Assembly (NCBI RefSeq): GCF_000425225.1
Contig: NZ_AULJ01000031.1
Location: forward strand, 22,958 to 86,957
DNA: 64,000 nt
Source: Pontibacillus marinus BH030004 = DSM 16465
Lineage (GTDB): Bacteria > Bacillota > Bacilli > Bacillales > BH030062
Reading direction: 5' to 3'
Shown here: one piece after another, positions 42,260 to 51,237 of the stretch
Position numbering within the stretch: the stretch's first letter is position 1
Layout of the letters: each line of letters opens with the position of its first letter
Made by a program: the position numbers and the translations under genes
Notes under the pieces: generated by a model
The model's database searches: none
What the model was told of the DNA's origin: nothing
Seen by the model: the letters and a program-made list of their open reading frames with translations, nothing else

Positions 42260-43957
42260 ATGAATACCACAAAAGTCTACATTGAAAAGTACGATTTTAA
42301 AGATAAATCAAAAGTAGAAGATCATTTCCAAAGCTTACTGGAGAGGAACATCACATCAGTTGAAGAACTGGAGAATTGGCTAAAAGATGTTTCTGATTTT
42401 TATGATGCGATTCAAGAGGCAATGGACGGACATTATATTGACTTTCAGGCGAACAATGAAGATCAGGAAGCAAAAGAAGCGTTCGAATATGACCAAGAAA
42501 AGATAGAACCTCTTGTGAAACGTTACCAGGCGAAATTAGATGAAAAGTTTATGAACACTCAATGGAAAGAAAACCTAAGTGAAGCGGAATATAGTCGCTT
42601 AATCCGAAGTAAACAAAATGCGCTCGAGTTGTTTAATGAAGCGAATGTAGAGCTTGAAATCGAAGAAGATAAGCTAGCTACGCAATATTTTGAACATACA
42701 GGCGCTTTAACTGCTGAATGGAATGGTGAAGAAAAGACAATTACGCAGTTATTCACCTACTTACAAGACCCTGACCGATCGATTCGCAAAAAAGCTTTTG
42801 GCTTGATTTTTAATGAGATATTAGAGGTGAAACCTGACCTTCAGGACATCATGAGCCGTTTAATCGAAATCCGTGAAGAAAAGGCGAAAAATAGCGGACT
42901 CGAAAACTATCGCGATTACATGTTCAAGAAATATGAGCGTTTTGATTACACACCTGAGGATTGTAAAGAACTAGCGGAATCGATTAAAACGCACGTCCTG
43001 CCATTGGCCAAAGATATTCAGGATGAACATCGAAGAGAGCTTGGTTTAGAGGATTACCGTCCTTATGATACGAAAGCTGTCCCTTCTGATAAGAAGCCTT
43101 TGAAACCGTTCAAGACTACTGAAGAATTCGTGGATAAAACGGCAACTGTACTAGGTGAACTTGATCCTCGATTCAAAGAACTGATTGAAATCATGAATGA
43201 ACGAGGCATGTTAGATCTAGAGAATCTGAAGAATAAATCTCCAGGTGGATTCTGTACACCTCTGCCGATTTCAGAGTTATCGTTTATTTTCATGAACGCC
43301 GCTAACACACACTCAGATATGATGACGCTTGTTCATGAGATGGGGCACTGTGTTCATAACGATTTAAAACGCCCGATTGAATTATCCTATTATCGGGATA
43401 CACCAATGGAATCCTCAGAACTTGCGAGTATGACCATGGAGCTCATCACGATGGATTACTGGCACCATTTTTATGATAAAAAGGAAGACCTGAAGCGTGC
43501 GAAGCTAGATGTGTTAAAAGATATCGTGATGTTCCTTCCTGGTGGTGTTGTCATCGATCAATTCCAGCATTGGATGTATGAAAATCCAAATCATACGAAG
43601 GAAGATCGTATGAACAAATATATGGAGCTACGCCAGGAATTTGATCCAGGTGTCGTCAACTTTGATGGCTATGAGGAAGCAAGAAAAGCTCAATGGCTGT
43701 TTGTCCTTCATATTTTTGAAGTGCCATTCTACTACATTGAGTACGTGATTGCTCAATTAGGTGCTGTTCAAATGTATAAACAGTATCGTGAGGATCCTGA
43801 AAAAGCTCTACAGAATTACAAAGAAGCACTTTCATTAGGGAATACTAAGTCCCTGTATGAAGTGTATGAAGCAGCAGGCATCAAATTTGATTTCTCTGCA
43901 GAAATGGTGAAAGAGTTAATGGACTTTATTCAAGCTGAAATTGATGAACTAGAATAA
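42260..43957 (+). CDS. M3-family oligoendopeptidase
   Basis: The 565-aa zinc metallopeptidase has the HEMGH motif at residues 359-363 and the third ligand region ESSELASMTMEL about 25 residues later. FCTPLPISELSFIFMNAANT precedes the active site, as in PepF-like M3 enzymes. It cleaves short peptides in the cytoplasm. Tandem ATGs occur at 42257 and 42260; the second is 6 bases from AGGAGG and preferred. It is monocistronic with a terminator at 43966-44000. Confidence 0.93.
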   Translation: MNTTKVYIEKYDFKDKSKVEDHFQSLLERNITSVEELENWLKDVSDFYDAIQEAMDGHYIDFQANNEDQEAKEAFEYDQEKIEPLVKRYQAKLDEKFMNTQWKENLSEAEYSRLIRSKQNALELFNEANVELEIEEDKLATQYFEHTGALTAEWNGEEKTITQLFTYLQDPDRSIRKKAFGLIFNEILEVKPDLQDIMSRLIEIREEKAKNSGLENYRDYMFKKYERFDYTPEDCKELAESIKTHVLPLAKDIQDEHRRELGLEDYRPYDTKAVPSDKKPLKPFKTTEEFVDKTATVLGELDPRFKELIEIMNERGMLDLENLKNKSPGGFCTPLPISELSFIFMNAANTHSDMMTLVHEMGHCVHNDLKRPIELSYYRDTPMESSELASMTMELITMDYWHHFYDKKEDLKRAKLDVLKDIVMFLPGGVVIDQFQHWMYENPNHTKEDRMNKYMELRQEFDPGVVNFDGYEEARKAQWLFVLHIFEVPFYYIEYVIAQLGAVQMYKQYREDPEKALQNYKEALSLGNTKSLYEVYEAAGIKFDFSAEMVKELMDFIQAEIDELE

Positions 43958-43965
43958 AAGATTTT

Positions 43966-44000
43966 TATCCCCTGGTAGATTGGTACTGGGGGATTTTTTC
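43966..44000 (+). terminator. Oligopeptidase terminator
   Basis: ATCCCCTGGTA pairs with GGTACTGGGGGAT, followed by six T residues. Confidence 0.88.
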
Positions 44001-44095
44001 ATAAAACTACCATAAGAAAATGATGGATATAGAAAAATATGGTACTATACAATGAGGTTGTTTGTTTAGTATCCAATTTTTTTAGGAGGAATTTG

Positions 44096-44425
44096 ATGAC
44101 CCAAGATTTTTATTGTGACGAAGTTCTAAGTGGGAATACATCAGTACATAAAGTCTTAGAAACGGAAAATGTTTTAGCTTATTACCACACAAAGCCATCT
44201 TATCCTGTACATATTGTAGCGATACCTAAAAAACATATATCCTCGCTTCTAACTGTGGAACAACATGAGCATGATCTTCTTCTTGAATTACTAGGTGTCA
44301 TCCAAGAGGTTGCAGCGAAAGTTACAAATGAACATGGTGCAGCTCGTGTTATTACGAATCTAGGAGACTATCAAGATTCCAAGCATTTACATTGGCATAT
44401 TGTTCACGGAAGCCTAATAAAGTAG
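44096..44425 (+). CDS. HIT-family nucleotide-binding protein
   Basis: ATG 44096 follows TTAGGAGGAA, while the longer frame from 44039 has no site. The 109-aa protein ends in the histidine triad HLHWHIVHG and has VHIVAIPKKHISSLL, typical of HIT hydrolases that cleave AMP-linked or nucleotide-phosphate bonds. It heads a run of four genes (HIT, NUDIX, methyltransferase, small membrane protein) with gaps of 12-18 bases. Confidence 0.9.
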   Translation: MTQDFYCDEVLSGNTSVHKVLETENVLAYYHTKPSYPVHIVAIPKKHISSLLTVEQHEHDLLLELLGVIQEVAAKVTNEHGAARVITNLGDYQDSKHLHWHIVHGSLIK

Positions 44426-44437
44426 AGGGGGATCTTA

Positions 44438-44896
44438 ATGGAGTACATCAAATGGCTTCGAGGCAAAGTAGGACAAGATTATGTCATATTAAATTTTGCT
44501 GGAGCTATCATCCAAGATAAATTGGGAAGGCTTCTTCTTCAAAAGAGAGGAGATAACCATCAATGGGGATTTCCTGGTGGTTGCATAGAGATTGGTGAAT
44601 CAGCTGAAGAAACGGTGATAAGAGAAGTAAAAGAAGAAACCGGTTTTGATATCAACATAAACGGGATGATTGGTGTCTATAGTAAGTATTTTCACGAGTA
44701 TCCAAATGGTGATAAAGCCCAGACGATTTGTGTGTTTTTTGATTGCTCATTAATTGGTGGAGAAATGAAGATTGACCAAAGTGAAACACTTGAGTTGGAA
44801 TTTTTCGATATTGAACAAATACCGCCACTATTTCATCAACAACACTGTGACGCTCTAGAAGATTTTCTTAACAATAAAAGAGGAGTTTATCGATAA
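44438..44896 (+). CDS. NUDIX hydrolase
   Basis: The 152-aa protein contains a complete Nudix box (GGCIEIGESAEETVIREVKE, continuing ETGF), preceded by LLLQKRGDNHQWGFPGG. It would hydrolyse a nucleoside-diphosphate-linked compound, but the substrate is not predictable. A GAGGGGGAT site precedes the ATG. It is the second gene of the HIT operon. Confidence 0.92.
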   Translation: MEYIKWLRGKVGQDYVILNFAGAIIQDKLGRLLLQKRGDNHQWGFPGGCIEIGESAEETVIREVKEETGFDININGMIGVYSKYFHEYPNGDKAQTICVFFDCSLIGGEMKIDQSETLELEFFDIEQIPPLFHQQHCDALEDFLNNKRGVYR

Positions 44897-44911
44897 TTAG
44901 GGGGGCGACAA

Positions 44912-45643
44912 ATGAGTTTTAAAGGATCTCAGGCTTATGATAATGATGATTTTTTCGAAAATTACATGGCACGACGAAAACGAGAAGAAAGTCCAAATGA
45001 GAGGATAGAGACGCCAGTTTTTTTAGAAAAGCTAGGCGATGTTACAGGAAAGCATATTCTCGACCTTGGTTGTGGAGATGCACGATTTGGGTATGAATTG
45101 CTTCAAAAAGGATGTACCCATTTTCAGGGTGTTGATGGGTCAAAAAATATGGTCGAAGCGGCAAACAAAGTTTTGGAAGGAACCAATGGCTCCGTTGCTC
45201 ATTTTCCCTTAAAACGTTGGGATTTCGAGAAACATACATATGATGTGGTCATGTCTAGGTTAGTATTTCATTATATTGAAGATCTGCAAACCATTTTTGA
45301 TCAAGTTTATAAAACGCTTGCTGATCAAGGGCAACTTATATTTAGCGTCCAACATCCTGTCTTAACTTCTTCTATTGAAAGTGCTGCAAAATCCTCTAAG
45401 AAGTCGAACTGGATTGTGGATGATTATTTTAATACAGGTCAGCGGGTTGAACCTTGGATTGAAGAACAGGTGATTAAATATCACCGTACAACTGAAGACT
45501 ATTTTGCCATGTTGAAACGATCGGGCTTTAGCATAGAGGATATAAGTGAATGCTCCCCTAAGCCAGAGAATTTCTCAAGTGAAGAAGAATACGAGAGACG
45601 TATGAGAATCCCTTTGTTTTTGATATTCTCATGTAGAAAATAA
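44912..45643 (+). CDS. SAM-dependent class I methyltransferase
   Basis: The 243-aa protein has motif I HILDLGCGDARFGYELL, an acidic residue in FQGVDGSKNM, and VVMSRLVFHYIEDLQTIFDQ before strand 5, all typical of Methyltransf_11/25 proteins. The substrate is unknown. GGGGGCGAC precedes the ATG. It lies in the HIT/NUDIX operon. Confidence 0.9.
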   Translation: MSFKGSQAYDNDDFFENYMARRKREESPNERIETPVFLEKLGDVTGKHILDLGCGDARFGYELLQKGCTHFQGVDGSKNMVEAANKVLEGTNGSVAHFPLKRWDFEKHTYDVVMSRLVFHYIEDLQTIFDQVYKTLADQGQLIFSVQHPVLTSSIESAAKSSKKSNWIVDDYFNTGQRVEPWIEEQVIKYHRTTEDYFAMLKRSGFSIEDISECSPKPENFSSEEEYERRMRIPLFLIFSCRK

Positions 45644-45661
45644 AGAAAGGAGTTCATGTTA

Positions 45662-45871
45662 ATGGAAAGATATATAAAGTTACTCATTGCCCTAATCGTT
45701 AGTGCTTTATTGATGTTCATCTCAAATCATTTTGGAAGATACGGGTTAGATTATATTCCATTTGGGGATGTTATTGCTAATATCATATATGAAATAGTGT
45801 ACATAATTGGATTTATTGCATTCGTTAAAGTGGCTTACTTATGGGTTAAAGAGCTTTGGGAATTGAAGTAA
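45662..45871 (+). CDS. Small membrane protein (69 aa)
   Basis: ATG 45662 is 9 bases after AAAGGAG, while the ATG at 45656 is only 3 bases away. It has two hydrophobic segments (LLIALIVSALLMFISNHF and IIYEIVYIIGFIAFVKVAYLW). It is the last gene of the HIT operon. No family was recognised. Confidence 0.65.
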   Translation: MERYIKLLIALIVSALLMFISNHFGRYGLDYIPFGDVIANIIYEIVYIIGFIAFVKVAYLWVKELWELK

Positions 45872-45971
45872 TAAGAAGATGAAATCACCCTTTTAAAAAG
45901 TTTGGATGATTTTTTCGTGCTAAAAATTCTGATATATGGTATGTTCAAAGTAAGCTGATAGGAGGGATTCC

Positions 45972-47366
45972 ATGTCTCAACCAAAAGTAACAATAAAAGA
46001 TCAAAAGCAGCAATACACTTTATTTGTGAATCGGATGACGGTTTATAAACAAGGAAAAATCGTTGAATGTACTGATGACGAAGCCGAACAGTATTATATG
46101 TTTTTCTATAAGCAAAAATATTTAAATGTTGTAAAAGCAAAGGCTTTAAAAGCCGATTCATATGCCCAGAGTGCCTTAGATAAAGGCATAACCTTCCACG
46201 CACCTCATCCTCTTATTGATGCTACGATTTCAGAGACTGAACCATATAAGAAACATCTATTTAATGATCTATTTCCTAAATTGAAACAAAAATATAATTA
46301 TGAGGAAGTCACCTTAATAGCCTCCTTTTTTGAATCGTTTATTAAGAAGGAGCAGCTCATAAAGTTTATTAAAACCATGTTCTATGAAAACCGTCGTAAT
46401 GGCAAAATGTTTGCTTGCTATCGCATCTATCGCGTTCTAGCCAATTTCGCCCCATCCAATAGCTTTGTCCGTTCCTTAGCTAGTACATTAGACTTTAAAA
46501 AGTTTGAACCTCTATATGAACAACTGAACACTTCTTTAAAAGAAAAAGACCCCATTTATTATGAACAAGTCTTACATGATCACCTTCATGATGATGATGA
46601 AGCCTTTCAAAAACTCTCTCAATTTCTACAAGAAGAAGAGCGAGGTATAGATGATCTCGCTATATCCATTCAAAAGTTTGAAAAAGACCAGACTGATACG
46701 TGGTACACCTTCGTCCAACACAAAATAAAATTTCATTTTCAAGGTAAAGCCTATATGCAACTGTTAGAGGATTTATTTTCCCGAGTCCCATCTAATGAAA
46801 TGCTACAAAAGGATTTGCTAGACCAGTATGTGCAATTGGATTGTCCTGAAAAAGCATTAAACCTTATTGCTACACAGCATTTAGATTTACGAGAGGATCA
46901 ACTTGAGTCCTTTAATAAAGTTTTAAGCCACATTAACCTTGAGGAAAGTGATGTGAAGACTGAGGAATTAAATACAGTAATCGCTACATTGTTTAAGAAA
47001 ATACCTAATCAAGCTGTATTACTTCTAGAGAAAGCCATTAAAATGCTGATGAAGGATCAGTCCATTTCCTATATACAAAAATGGCTAAAACCTTTACGCG
47101 GCATACCTCAAGCTGATCCTATTATTGAAAAAGTGGATCAAATGCAGGTGTTACAGGATGAGCCAAATAAACAGTTGGAATTGGGTGAGTTGTACTATGA
47201 ATTTAACCAAATGAATGAGGCAATTGAATGCTTTAGCTGGGAGATGGAGTTACATGACCAAAATCCGAAACCTGTACAATGGTTATCTAAAATATATAAT
47301 GAGTTAGGTCAAAGTCATGAAGCGAAGGCTTATCAGAAATTATATGTGGATATGGTGAAAGCATAG
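45972..47366 (+). CDS. Large hypothetical helical-repeat protein (464 aa)
   Basis: The protein is soluble and strongly helical, starting MSQPKVTIKDQKQQYTLFVN. The C-terminal third has TPR-like helix pairs (LGELYYEFNQMNEAIECFSW and LSKIYNELGQSHEAKAYQKL). A middle block (FPKLKQKYNYEEVTLIASFF and YENRRNGKMFACYRIYRVLA) looks like a conserved family core of Bacilli, but I cannot name it. AGGAGGGATT precedes the ATG. It is monocistronic with a clear terminator. Confidence 0.72.
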   Translation: MSQPKVTIKDQKQQYTLFVNRMTVYKQGKIVECTDDEAEQYYMFFYKQKYLNVVKAKALKADSYAQSALDKGITFHAPHPLIDATISETEPYKKHLFNDLFPKLKQKYNYEEVTLIASFFESFIKKEQLIKFIKTMFYENRRNGKMFACYRIYRVLANFAPSNSFVRSLASTLDFKKFEPLYEQLNTSLKEKDPIYYEQVLHDHLHDDDEAFQKLSQFLQEEERGIDDLAISIQKFEKDQTDTWYTFVQHKIKFHFQGKAYMQLLEDLFSRVPSNEMLQKDLLDQYVQLDCPEKALNLIATQHLDLREDQLESFNKVLSHINLEESDVKTEELNTVIATLFKKIPNQAVLLLEKAIKMLMKDQSISYIQKWLKPLRGIPQADPIIEKVDQMQVLQDEPNKQLELGELYYEFNQMNEAIECFSWEMELHDQNPKPVQWLSKIYNELGQSHEAKAYQKLYVDMVKA

Positions 47367-47382
47367 ATGAAATAAAGCTTAA

Positions 47383-47418
47383 GGGCTCTGTATCAAACTG
47401 GTACAGAGCCCATTTTTT
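47383..47418 (+). terminator. Terminator of the TPR-like gene
   Basis: GGGCTCTGTA pairs with TACAGAGCCC, followed by ATTTTTT. Confidence 0.92.
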
Positions 47419-47487
47419 GATCTTTTCATATATGTTGTGGGAAGGCTTCTTAGATAATAGGAATGTGAAAAAGTACGTGATGTTAGG

Positions 47488-47913
47488 TTATTCTTCACTA
47501 CCTGTGTAGATCTGGAACGTAACGCCAAATTGATCTGTTACAACTCCATAGGCAGGGCTGAAAAATGTCTCTTGTAGAGGCATGCCAACATGTCCGTCTT
47601 GTTTTAATGCATCAAAGATTTGATGAGATTGTTCCTTCGTATCGGTAGCAATACAAAGCGTGACTTGGCTACCTTGTTCATGAGGTTGGCCGGGAAATGT
47701 ATCAGAGAACATAATACTTGTTTTGCCGACTTGGATTGTAGCGTGCAGAACACGATTTTCGGCATCCTCAGGCTTAGGCATATTCGGATCTTCTGGCATT
47801 TCGTCAAATGTTTGCATGAATTCAACTTCTGCTTGAAGGGCTTCCTTGTAAAAATGAATGGCTTCTTTTGCTTTTCCGTTCATGACAATATAAGGGATAA
47901 CTTGCATTGACAT
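47488..47913 (-). CDS. VOC-superfamily protein (PhnB-like)
   Basis: ATG 47913 lies 9 bases after AAAGGAG, while the frame's first ATG (47922) abuts it. The 141-aa protein starts MSMQVIPYIVMNGKAKEAIHFY and has VLHATIQVGKTSIMFSDTFPG and GVVTDQFGVTFQIYT, the paired beta-alpha-beta units of PhnB-type vicinal-oxygen-chelate proteins. These bind a metal or an antibiotic-like ligand, and the function is not predictable. Confidence 0.85.
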   Translation of the reverse strand: MSMQVIPYIVMNGKAKEAIHFYKEALQAEVEFMQTFDEMPEDPNMPKPEDAENRVLHATIQVGKTSIMFSDTFPGQPHEQGSQVTLCIATDTKEQSHQIFDALKQDGHVGMPLQETFFSPAYGVVTDQFGVTFQIYTGSEE

Positions 47914-48234
47914 AGAATTCATCTCCTTTATTTTTCCTTCCCTGTATCTTTCCTAAATCTATAGTAACATAAGAACATATGTTTGTGTTAAATTTTTGAA
48001 AATAAAAAGATCTAGTTTAATCCCATATTGAATTCTCTAGGTAAGAGCTATAAGAAAAGATAAATTCGAATACCTAAGAATTTGCATTAGATGAATCAGA
48101 AAGTATGCTACGATATACGAGTAATCGACTAGAAGAATTTTAAAATCATGTTTCTTTTGGAATTCTATTTGGATGGATGTCTCTGGACGTTTAATGGGAC
48201 AAAGCAAGAGTAAGGACAAGGAGGAATTAGGTTT
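47914..48234. other. Intergenic region, nothing assigned
   Basis: This 321-base stretch separates the divergent VOC and hydrolase genes. It is AT-rich and must contain both promoters, but I see no convincing hexamer pair, repeat, hairpin or small gene in it. Confidence 0.5.
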
Positions 48235-49026
48235 ATGGAAAAGATCTACTATGGTAATAATCAACATCAATTCGGCGAATTACGCCTGCCTGAGGGAGAT
48301 GGACCTCATCCTGTTGCGGTAGTTATTCACGGAGGTTTTTGGAGAAGTGAATACGGGATTGAGCAAATAAATGCGGTTGCTGAAAACCTAGCAGAAAACG
48401 GGTGGGCAACCTGGAATATTGAATATCGCCGTGTAGGTCATGGAGGTGGTAGTTGGCCAGGTACGTTGCTTGATGTCGCACACGCAACTGATTATGTACG
48501 AACACTTGCGGATACATATCCTCTTCAATTAAATAATGTCGTAACGATTGGTCATTCAGCTGGTGGGCATCTGGCATTATGGTTAGCCGGACGTCATCGT
48601 TTGCCTGAGAGCAGCGAACTTCATACCCGAGAACCTCTCAACATTAAGAGTGCTGTGAGTTTAGCTGGTGTCTTAGATCTACGTATGATGCATAAGGTAC
48701 ACGATATTCGTAATAAAGCTGTTGGTGGAGAACCCAATAATCCAACTGCTGATCTATTAGGTGGATCTCCAGAAGAAGTGCCAAGCCGATACAACGAAGC
48801 ATCACCAAGCGCACTTTTACCACTCGATGTTACACAAGTATTAGTTCATGGAGCTTTAGATGTTCATGTCCCTATTGGAATTAGCCAGCACTATTATCGA
48901 GAAGCGGAGGAGTTTGGTGATTTTGTGAAATTGGTCGAGCTTCCGAATGCTGAACATTTTATGGTAGTAGATCCTAGCACAGAGGCATGGGCTGAGGTTC
49001 TGGAAGAGATGGAGCTTTTAAAATAA
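48235..49026 (+). CDS. Alpha/beta-hydrolase (BD-FAE / kynurenine-formamidase-like esterase)
   Basis: The 263-aa protein has the oxyanion motif VVIHGGFWRSEYG, the nucleophile elbow TIGHSAGGHLALWLAG, the acid region LVHGALDVHVPIG and the catalytic His in NAEHFMVV. It would hydrolyse an ester or amide, and the substrate is unknown. GGAGGAATTAGG precedes the ATG. Confidence 0.88.
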   Translation: MEKIYYGNNQHQFGELRLPEGDGPHPVAVVIHGGFWRSEYGIEQINAVAENLAENGWATWNIEYRRVGHGGGSWPGTLLDVAHATDYVRTLADTYPLQLNNVVTIGHSAGGHLALWLAGRHRLPESSELHTREPLNIKSAVSLAGVLDLRMMHKVHDIRNKAVGGEPNNPTADLLGGSPEEVPSRYNEASPSALLPLDVTQVLVHGALDVHVPIGISQHYYREAEEFGDFVKLVELPNAEHFMVVDPSTEAWAEVLEEMELLK

Positions 49027-49048
49027 CAAGCCATAACTTTATCAAGTG

Positions 49049-49078
49049 AGAGCTGAATTGAAGTTCAGCTCTTTTTTT
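49049..49078 (+). terminator. Hydrolase terminator
   Basis: AGAGCTGAA pairs with TTCAGCTCT, followed by seven T residues. Confidence 0.9.
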
Positions 49079-49167
49079 ACACAAACCTCCAGAACATATA
49101 TATTCATTAAGAAAAATATGGTAAGTTATAAAGGAAATTGAAAGTAATAAAATTTGGAGGATAGGCT

Positions 49168-49371
49168 ATGGAAAAGGTAATAAAAAGGTTTTCTATGCTC
49201 GTACTTCTGGCATTTCTCATAGGCGTCTTTTTGAATGGTACAGAATATTATTTCAATAAAAAAGAAATTAAGCTATTAACCTCAGGGTGTTATGAAGCAG
49301 GAGGTACACCTATGTTGGAAACTTCATTTCTGCTTCAGGGATACTCGTTTTGGTGTGATGTAGAAAATTAA
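49168..49371 (+). CDS. Small exported or membrane protein with two cysteines (67 aa)
   Basis: An N-terminal hydrophobic helix (FSMLVLLAFLIGVFLNG) is followed by a conserved-looking tail TSGCYEAGGTPMLETSFLLQ and a second Cys (SFWCDVEN), which could form a disulfide outside the cell. A TTGGAGGAT site precedes the ATG. It is the first of eight consecutive small plus-strand genes (49168-51780). Confidence 0.65.
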   Translation: MEKVIKRFSMLVLLAFLIGVFLNGTEYYFNKKEIKLLTSGCYEAGGTPMLETSFLLQGYSFWCDVEN

Positions 49372-49395
49372 ACTGATAGAATCGGAGGGTTCTAG

Positions 49396-49617
49396 ATGCG
49401 TAAATACATAATATTAATTTGTGGGATACTCATCTGGAGCATAGCTTTTTTTGTTCTTTATAAAAGCTATGCTCCAAGAGTAGGACCCATCGGCGAAGGC
49501 TTAGATTACAAATCCGTCTGGTTTAATTTTGGGTGGCAATTTTTCATAGGTTTAAGTGCAATTATCCAATCGATTTTGTTATTTAAGAAAGAAAAAGATC
49601 AGCAGCAATATAGCTAA
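49396..49617 (+). CDS. Small membrane protein (73 aa)
   Basis: The two helices are ILICGILIWSIAFFVLYK and FIGLSAIIQSILLF, with a Gly/Pro-rich outer loop (SYAPRVGPIGEGLDYKSVWF). A CGGAGGGTTC site precedes the ATG. No family was recognised. Confidence 0.62.
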   Translation: MRKYIILICGILIWSIAFFVLYKSYAPRVGPIGEGLDYKSVWFNFGWQFFIGLSAIIQSILLFKKEKDQQQYS

Positions 49618-49650
49618 GTTTAGAAAGATCTGTGTAAAGGAGTTTTACAT

Positions 49651-49836
49651 ATGTTTTATGCCGTTTCACTCTATCTTATAAAATATCTTATCCTATTTAT
49701 CGGCATCATTTTAGGTGCATTTGGTATTTGGGAATTAAGAGAAGGTACAAATAAACGACGTTACCTTACCTTTGTCATTTTAGGAGCTGCCGTAATTATT
49801 TTGAGTCAGGCGTTTATGCAGATTTGGGAATGGTAG
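49651..49836 (+). CDS. Small membrane protein (61 aa)
   Basis: The two helices are YLIKYLILFIGIILGAFGIW and YLTFVILGAAVIILSQAFMQ, joined by a basic loop ELREGTNKRR. AAAGGAG precedes the ATG. No family was recognised. Confidence 0.6.
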   Translation: MFYAVSLYLIKYLILFIGIILGAFGIWELREGTNKRRYLTFVILGAAVIILSQAFMQIWEW

Positions 49837-49906
49837 GGATGTTTGGAATGTAATTACCAACATTTTTGATACTTGTTTTAATTATTTGTTGTTAAGGAGG
49901 AAGTCT

Positions 49907-50086
49907 ATGAATTTATACGCATCTACATTTTTGATAGGAGACATGATCTTTCAATTACTCATGTTATTAATACTATTCGCCATCCCTGCTGTAATCATTA
50001 TTCTGTTTATTGTGTTGAATAAAAGAAAGAAAAGGCTGGAGCGGATTGAAGAAAAAGTAGATCGATTGTTATCCGATCGTGATTAG
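49907..50086 (+). CDS. Small membrane protein with basic coiled tail (59 aa)
   Basis: ATG 49907 follows TTAAGGAGGAAG. One long hydrophobic segment is followed by RKKRLERIEEKVDRLLSDRD, a charged coiled-coil tail in the cytoplasm. A paralogue-like design recurs at 50705. Confidence 0.65.
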   Translation: MNLYASTFLIGDMIFQLLMLLILFAIPAVIIILFIVLNKRKKRLERIEEKVDRLLSDRD

Positions 50087-50131
50087 TAAATTGGGTATAG
50101 GTTTTGAGCAAATTACAAAGGAGATTTTCAC

Positions 50132-50632
50132 ATGAAGAAGTGGGTGTTTGTGATTCTGCTGATGATGCAATTATCTTTGACGGGATGTAAGGAATCTGCC
50201 AAACCAATCGAAGTCCAGTTAAGAGAGACATTCCACAAACCCTTTCAAGAAATCATTTATATTTATCCTTTTGAAGATAATCATAAGTTTGTATTTTTCG
50301 GAGGGGAAGAAATGTATGTATCCCTTTTTACCTCCAATCAATATAATTTATCCACTTGACCAGTGAATTCAAATTCTAAAGAAGCCATTACAACTGGTTA
50401 TCATTACTTTTCTAAAGAAAAAACCCCACTATTTTATGGAACCATACAAGATCCTGATATCGAATCAATCATGATAAAAAATGAAGATATTGAAGAGAAA
50501 GCCACAATTATAGAATTAGATGACAGTTCAAAGAGAATATGGTTGAACATACCTAAAAAGCCGGTTAATTACACAGTGGAAATCATCGGACAGGATGCTG
50601 GAGGGGAAGTCTTGTATAAAGGTCGGGATTGA
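50132..50632 (+). pseudogene. Lipoprotein gene interrupted by an in-frame TGA
   Basis: A 166-codon frame from ATG 50132 (AAGGAGA site; lipobox LTGC, Cys19) to TAG-free end at 50630-50632 is interrupted by one TGA at 50357-50359. The sequence on both sides continues in the same frame (LFTSNQYNLST, stop, PVNSNSKEAITTGYHYFSKE). The downstream part has only a GTG at 50363 without a ribosome site. The first part alone is a 75-aa lipoprotein. A TGG-to-TGA nonsense change, or readthrough, would explain it. No family was recognised. Confidence 0.65.
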
Positions 50633-50704
50633 ATGGAAACCATTTAATTCTCTTTCGAAGGACATACTGATTCTGTGTAGCTAAATTATGAGGAGAGAGT
50701 ACAT

Positions 50705-50854
50705 ATGCAATTTATTATCATAATGTTCGTAATATCAGTAGTTGTATTTATCCTTTATTACTTACCCATCATTTCAAAAGACTTACATAAAATCACTAAA
50801 CAAAACCAAGAGATAATAGAACTTTTACAAAAGTCAATTAAAGACAAGGACTAG
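50705..50854 (+). CDS. Very small membrane protein (49 aa)
   Basis: ATG 50705 follows GAGGAGAGAG. The product starts MQFIIIMFVISVVVFILYYL and ends with a charged helix KQNQEIIELLQKSIKDKD. Its layout parallels the 59-aa protein at 49907. The function is unknown. Confidence 0.62.
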   Translation: MQFIIIMFVISVVVFILYYLPIISKDLHKITKQNQEIIELLQKSIKDKD

Positions 50855-50897
50855 ATTTTGTGTTCGAGAAATCTATTTAAAGAAGGTGTGCACGACA

Positions 50898-51221
50898 GTG
50901 AAAAAAATGCTTTCTATTTTAGTTATTAGTATAGGCTTCCTTGTTATGTCCGCATGTACTGGAACATCTATAACTTCCACTGCATCTGACTTGTATGTTG
51001 TAAATAAAGGGTATTCAGAAGACTATAAAAAAGCGTGGATCATTGCTTATGATCCCCATAGCAAAAAACAAGTGGAGAAAAAAATAATGGTAGAAAATCC
51101 TATGGTTTGGAATTTAATCAAGAAAGATAAAACCTATTTCACAAGTTATTCAAAAGAAGGAAACAAACCATGGAAGTTGAATCAAATAGAACACATTGGT
51201 GACAAGGATACCCTGAGATAA
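50898..51221 (+). CDS. Hypothetical lipoprotein (107 aa)
   Basis: GTG 50898 lies about 10 bases after AGAAGGTG. The signal peptide ends at the lipobox VMSAC. The mature part (SDLYVVNKGYSEDYKKAWII ... HIGDKDTLR) is strand-rich with no recognised domain. It is followed after 16 bases by another lipoprotein gene. Confidence 0.65.
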   Translation: MKKMLSILVISIGFLVMSACTGTSITSTASDLYVVNKGYSEDYKKAWIIAYDPHSKKQVEKKIMVENPMVWNLIKKDKTYFTSYSKEGNKPWKLNQIEHIGDKDTLR

Positions 51222-51237
51222 AGAGAGGAATGATAAA

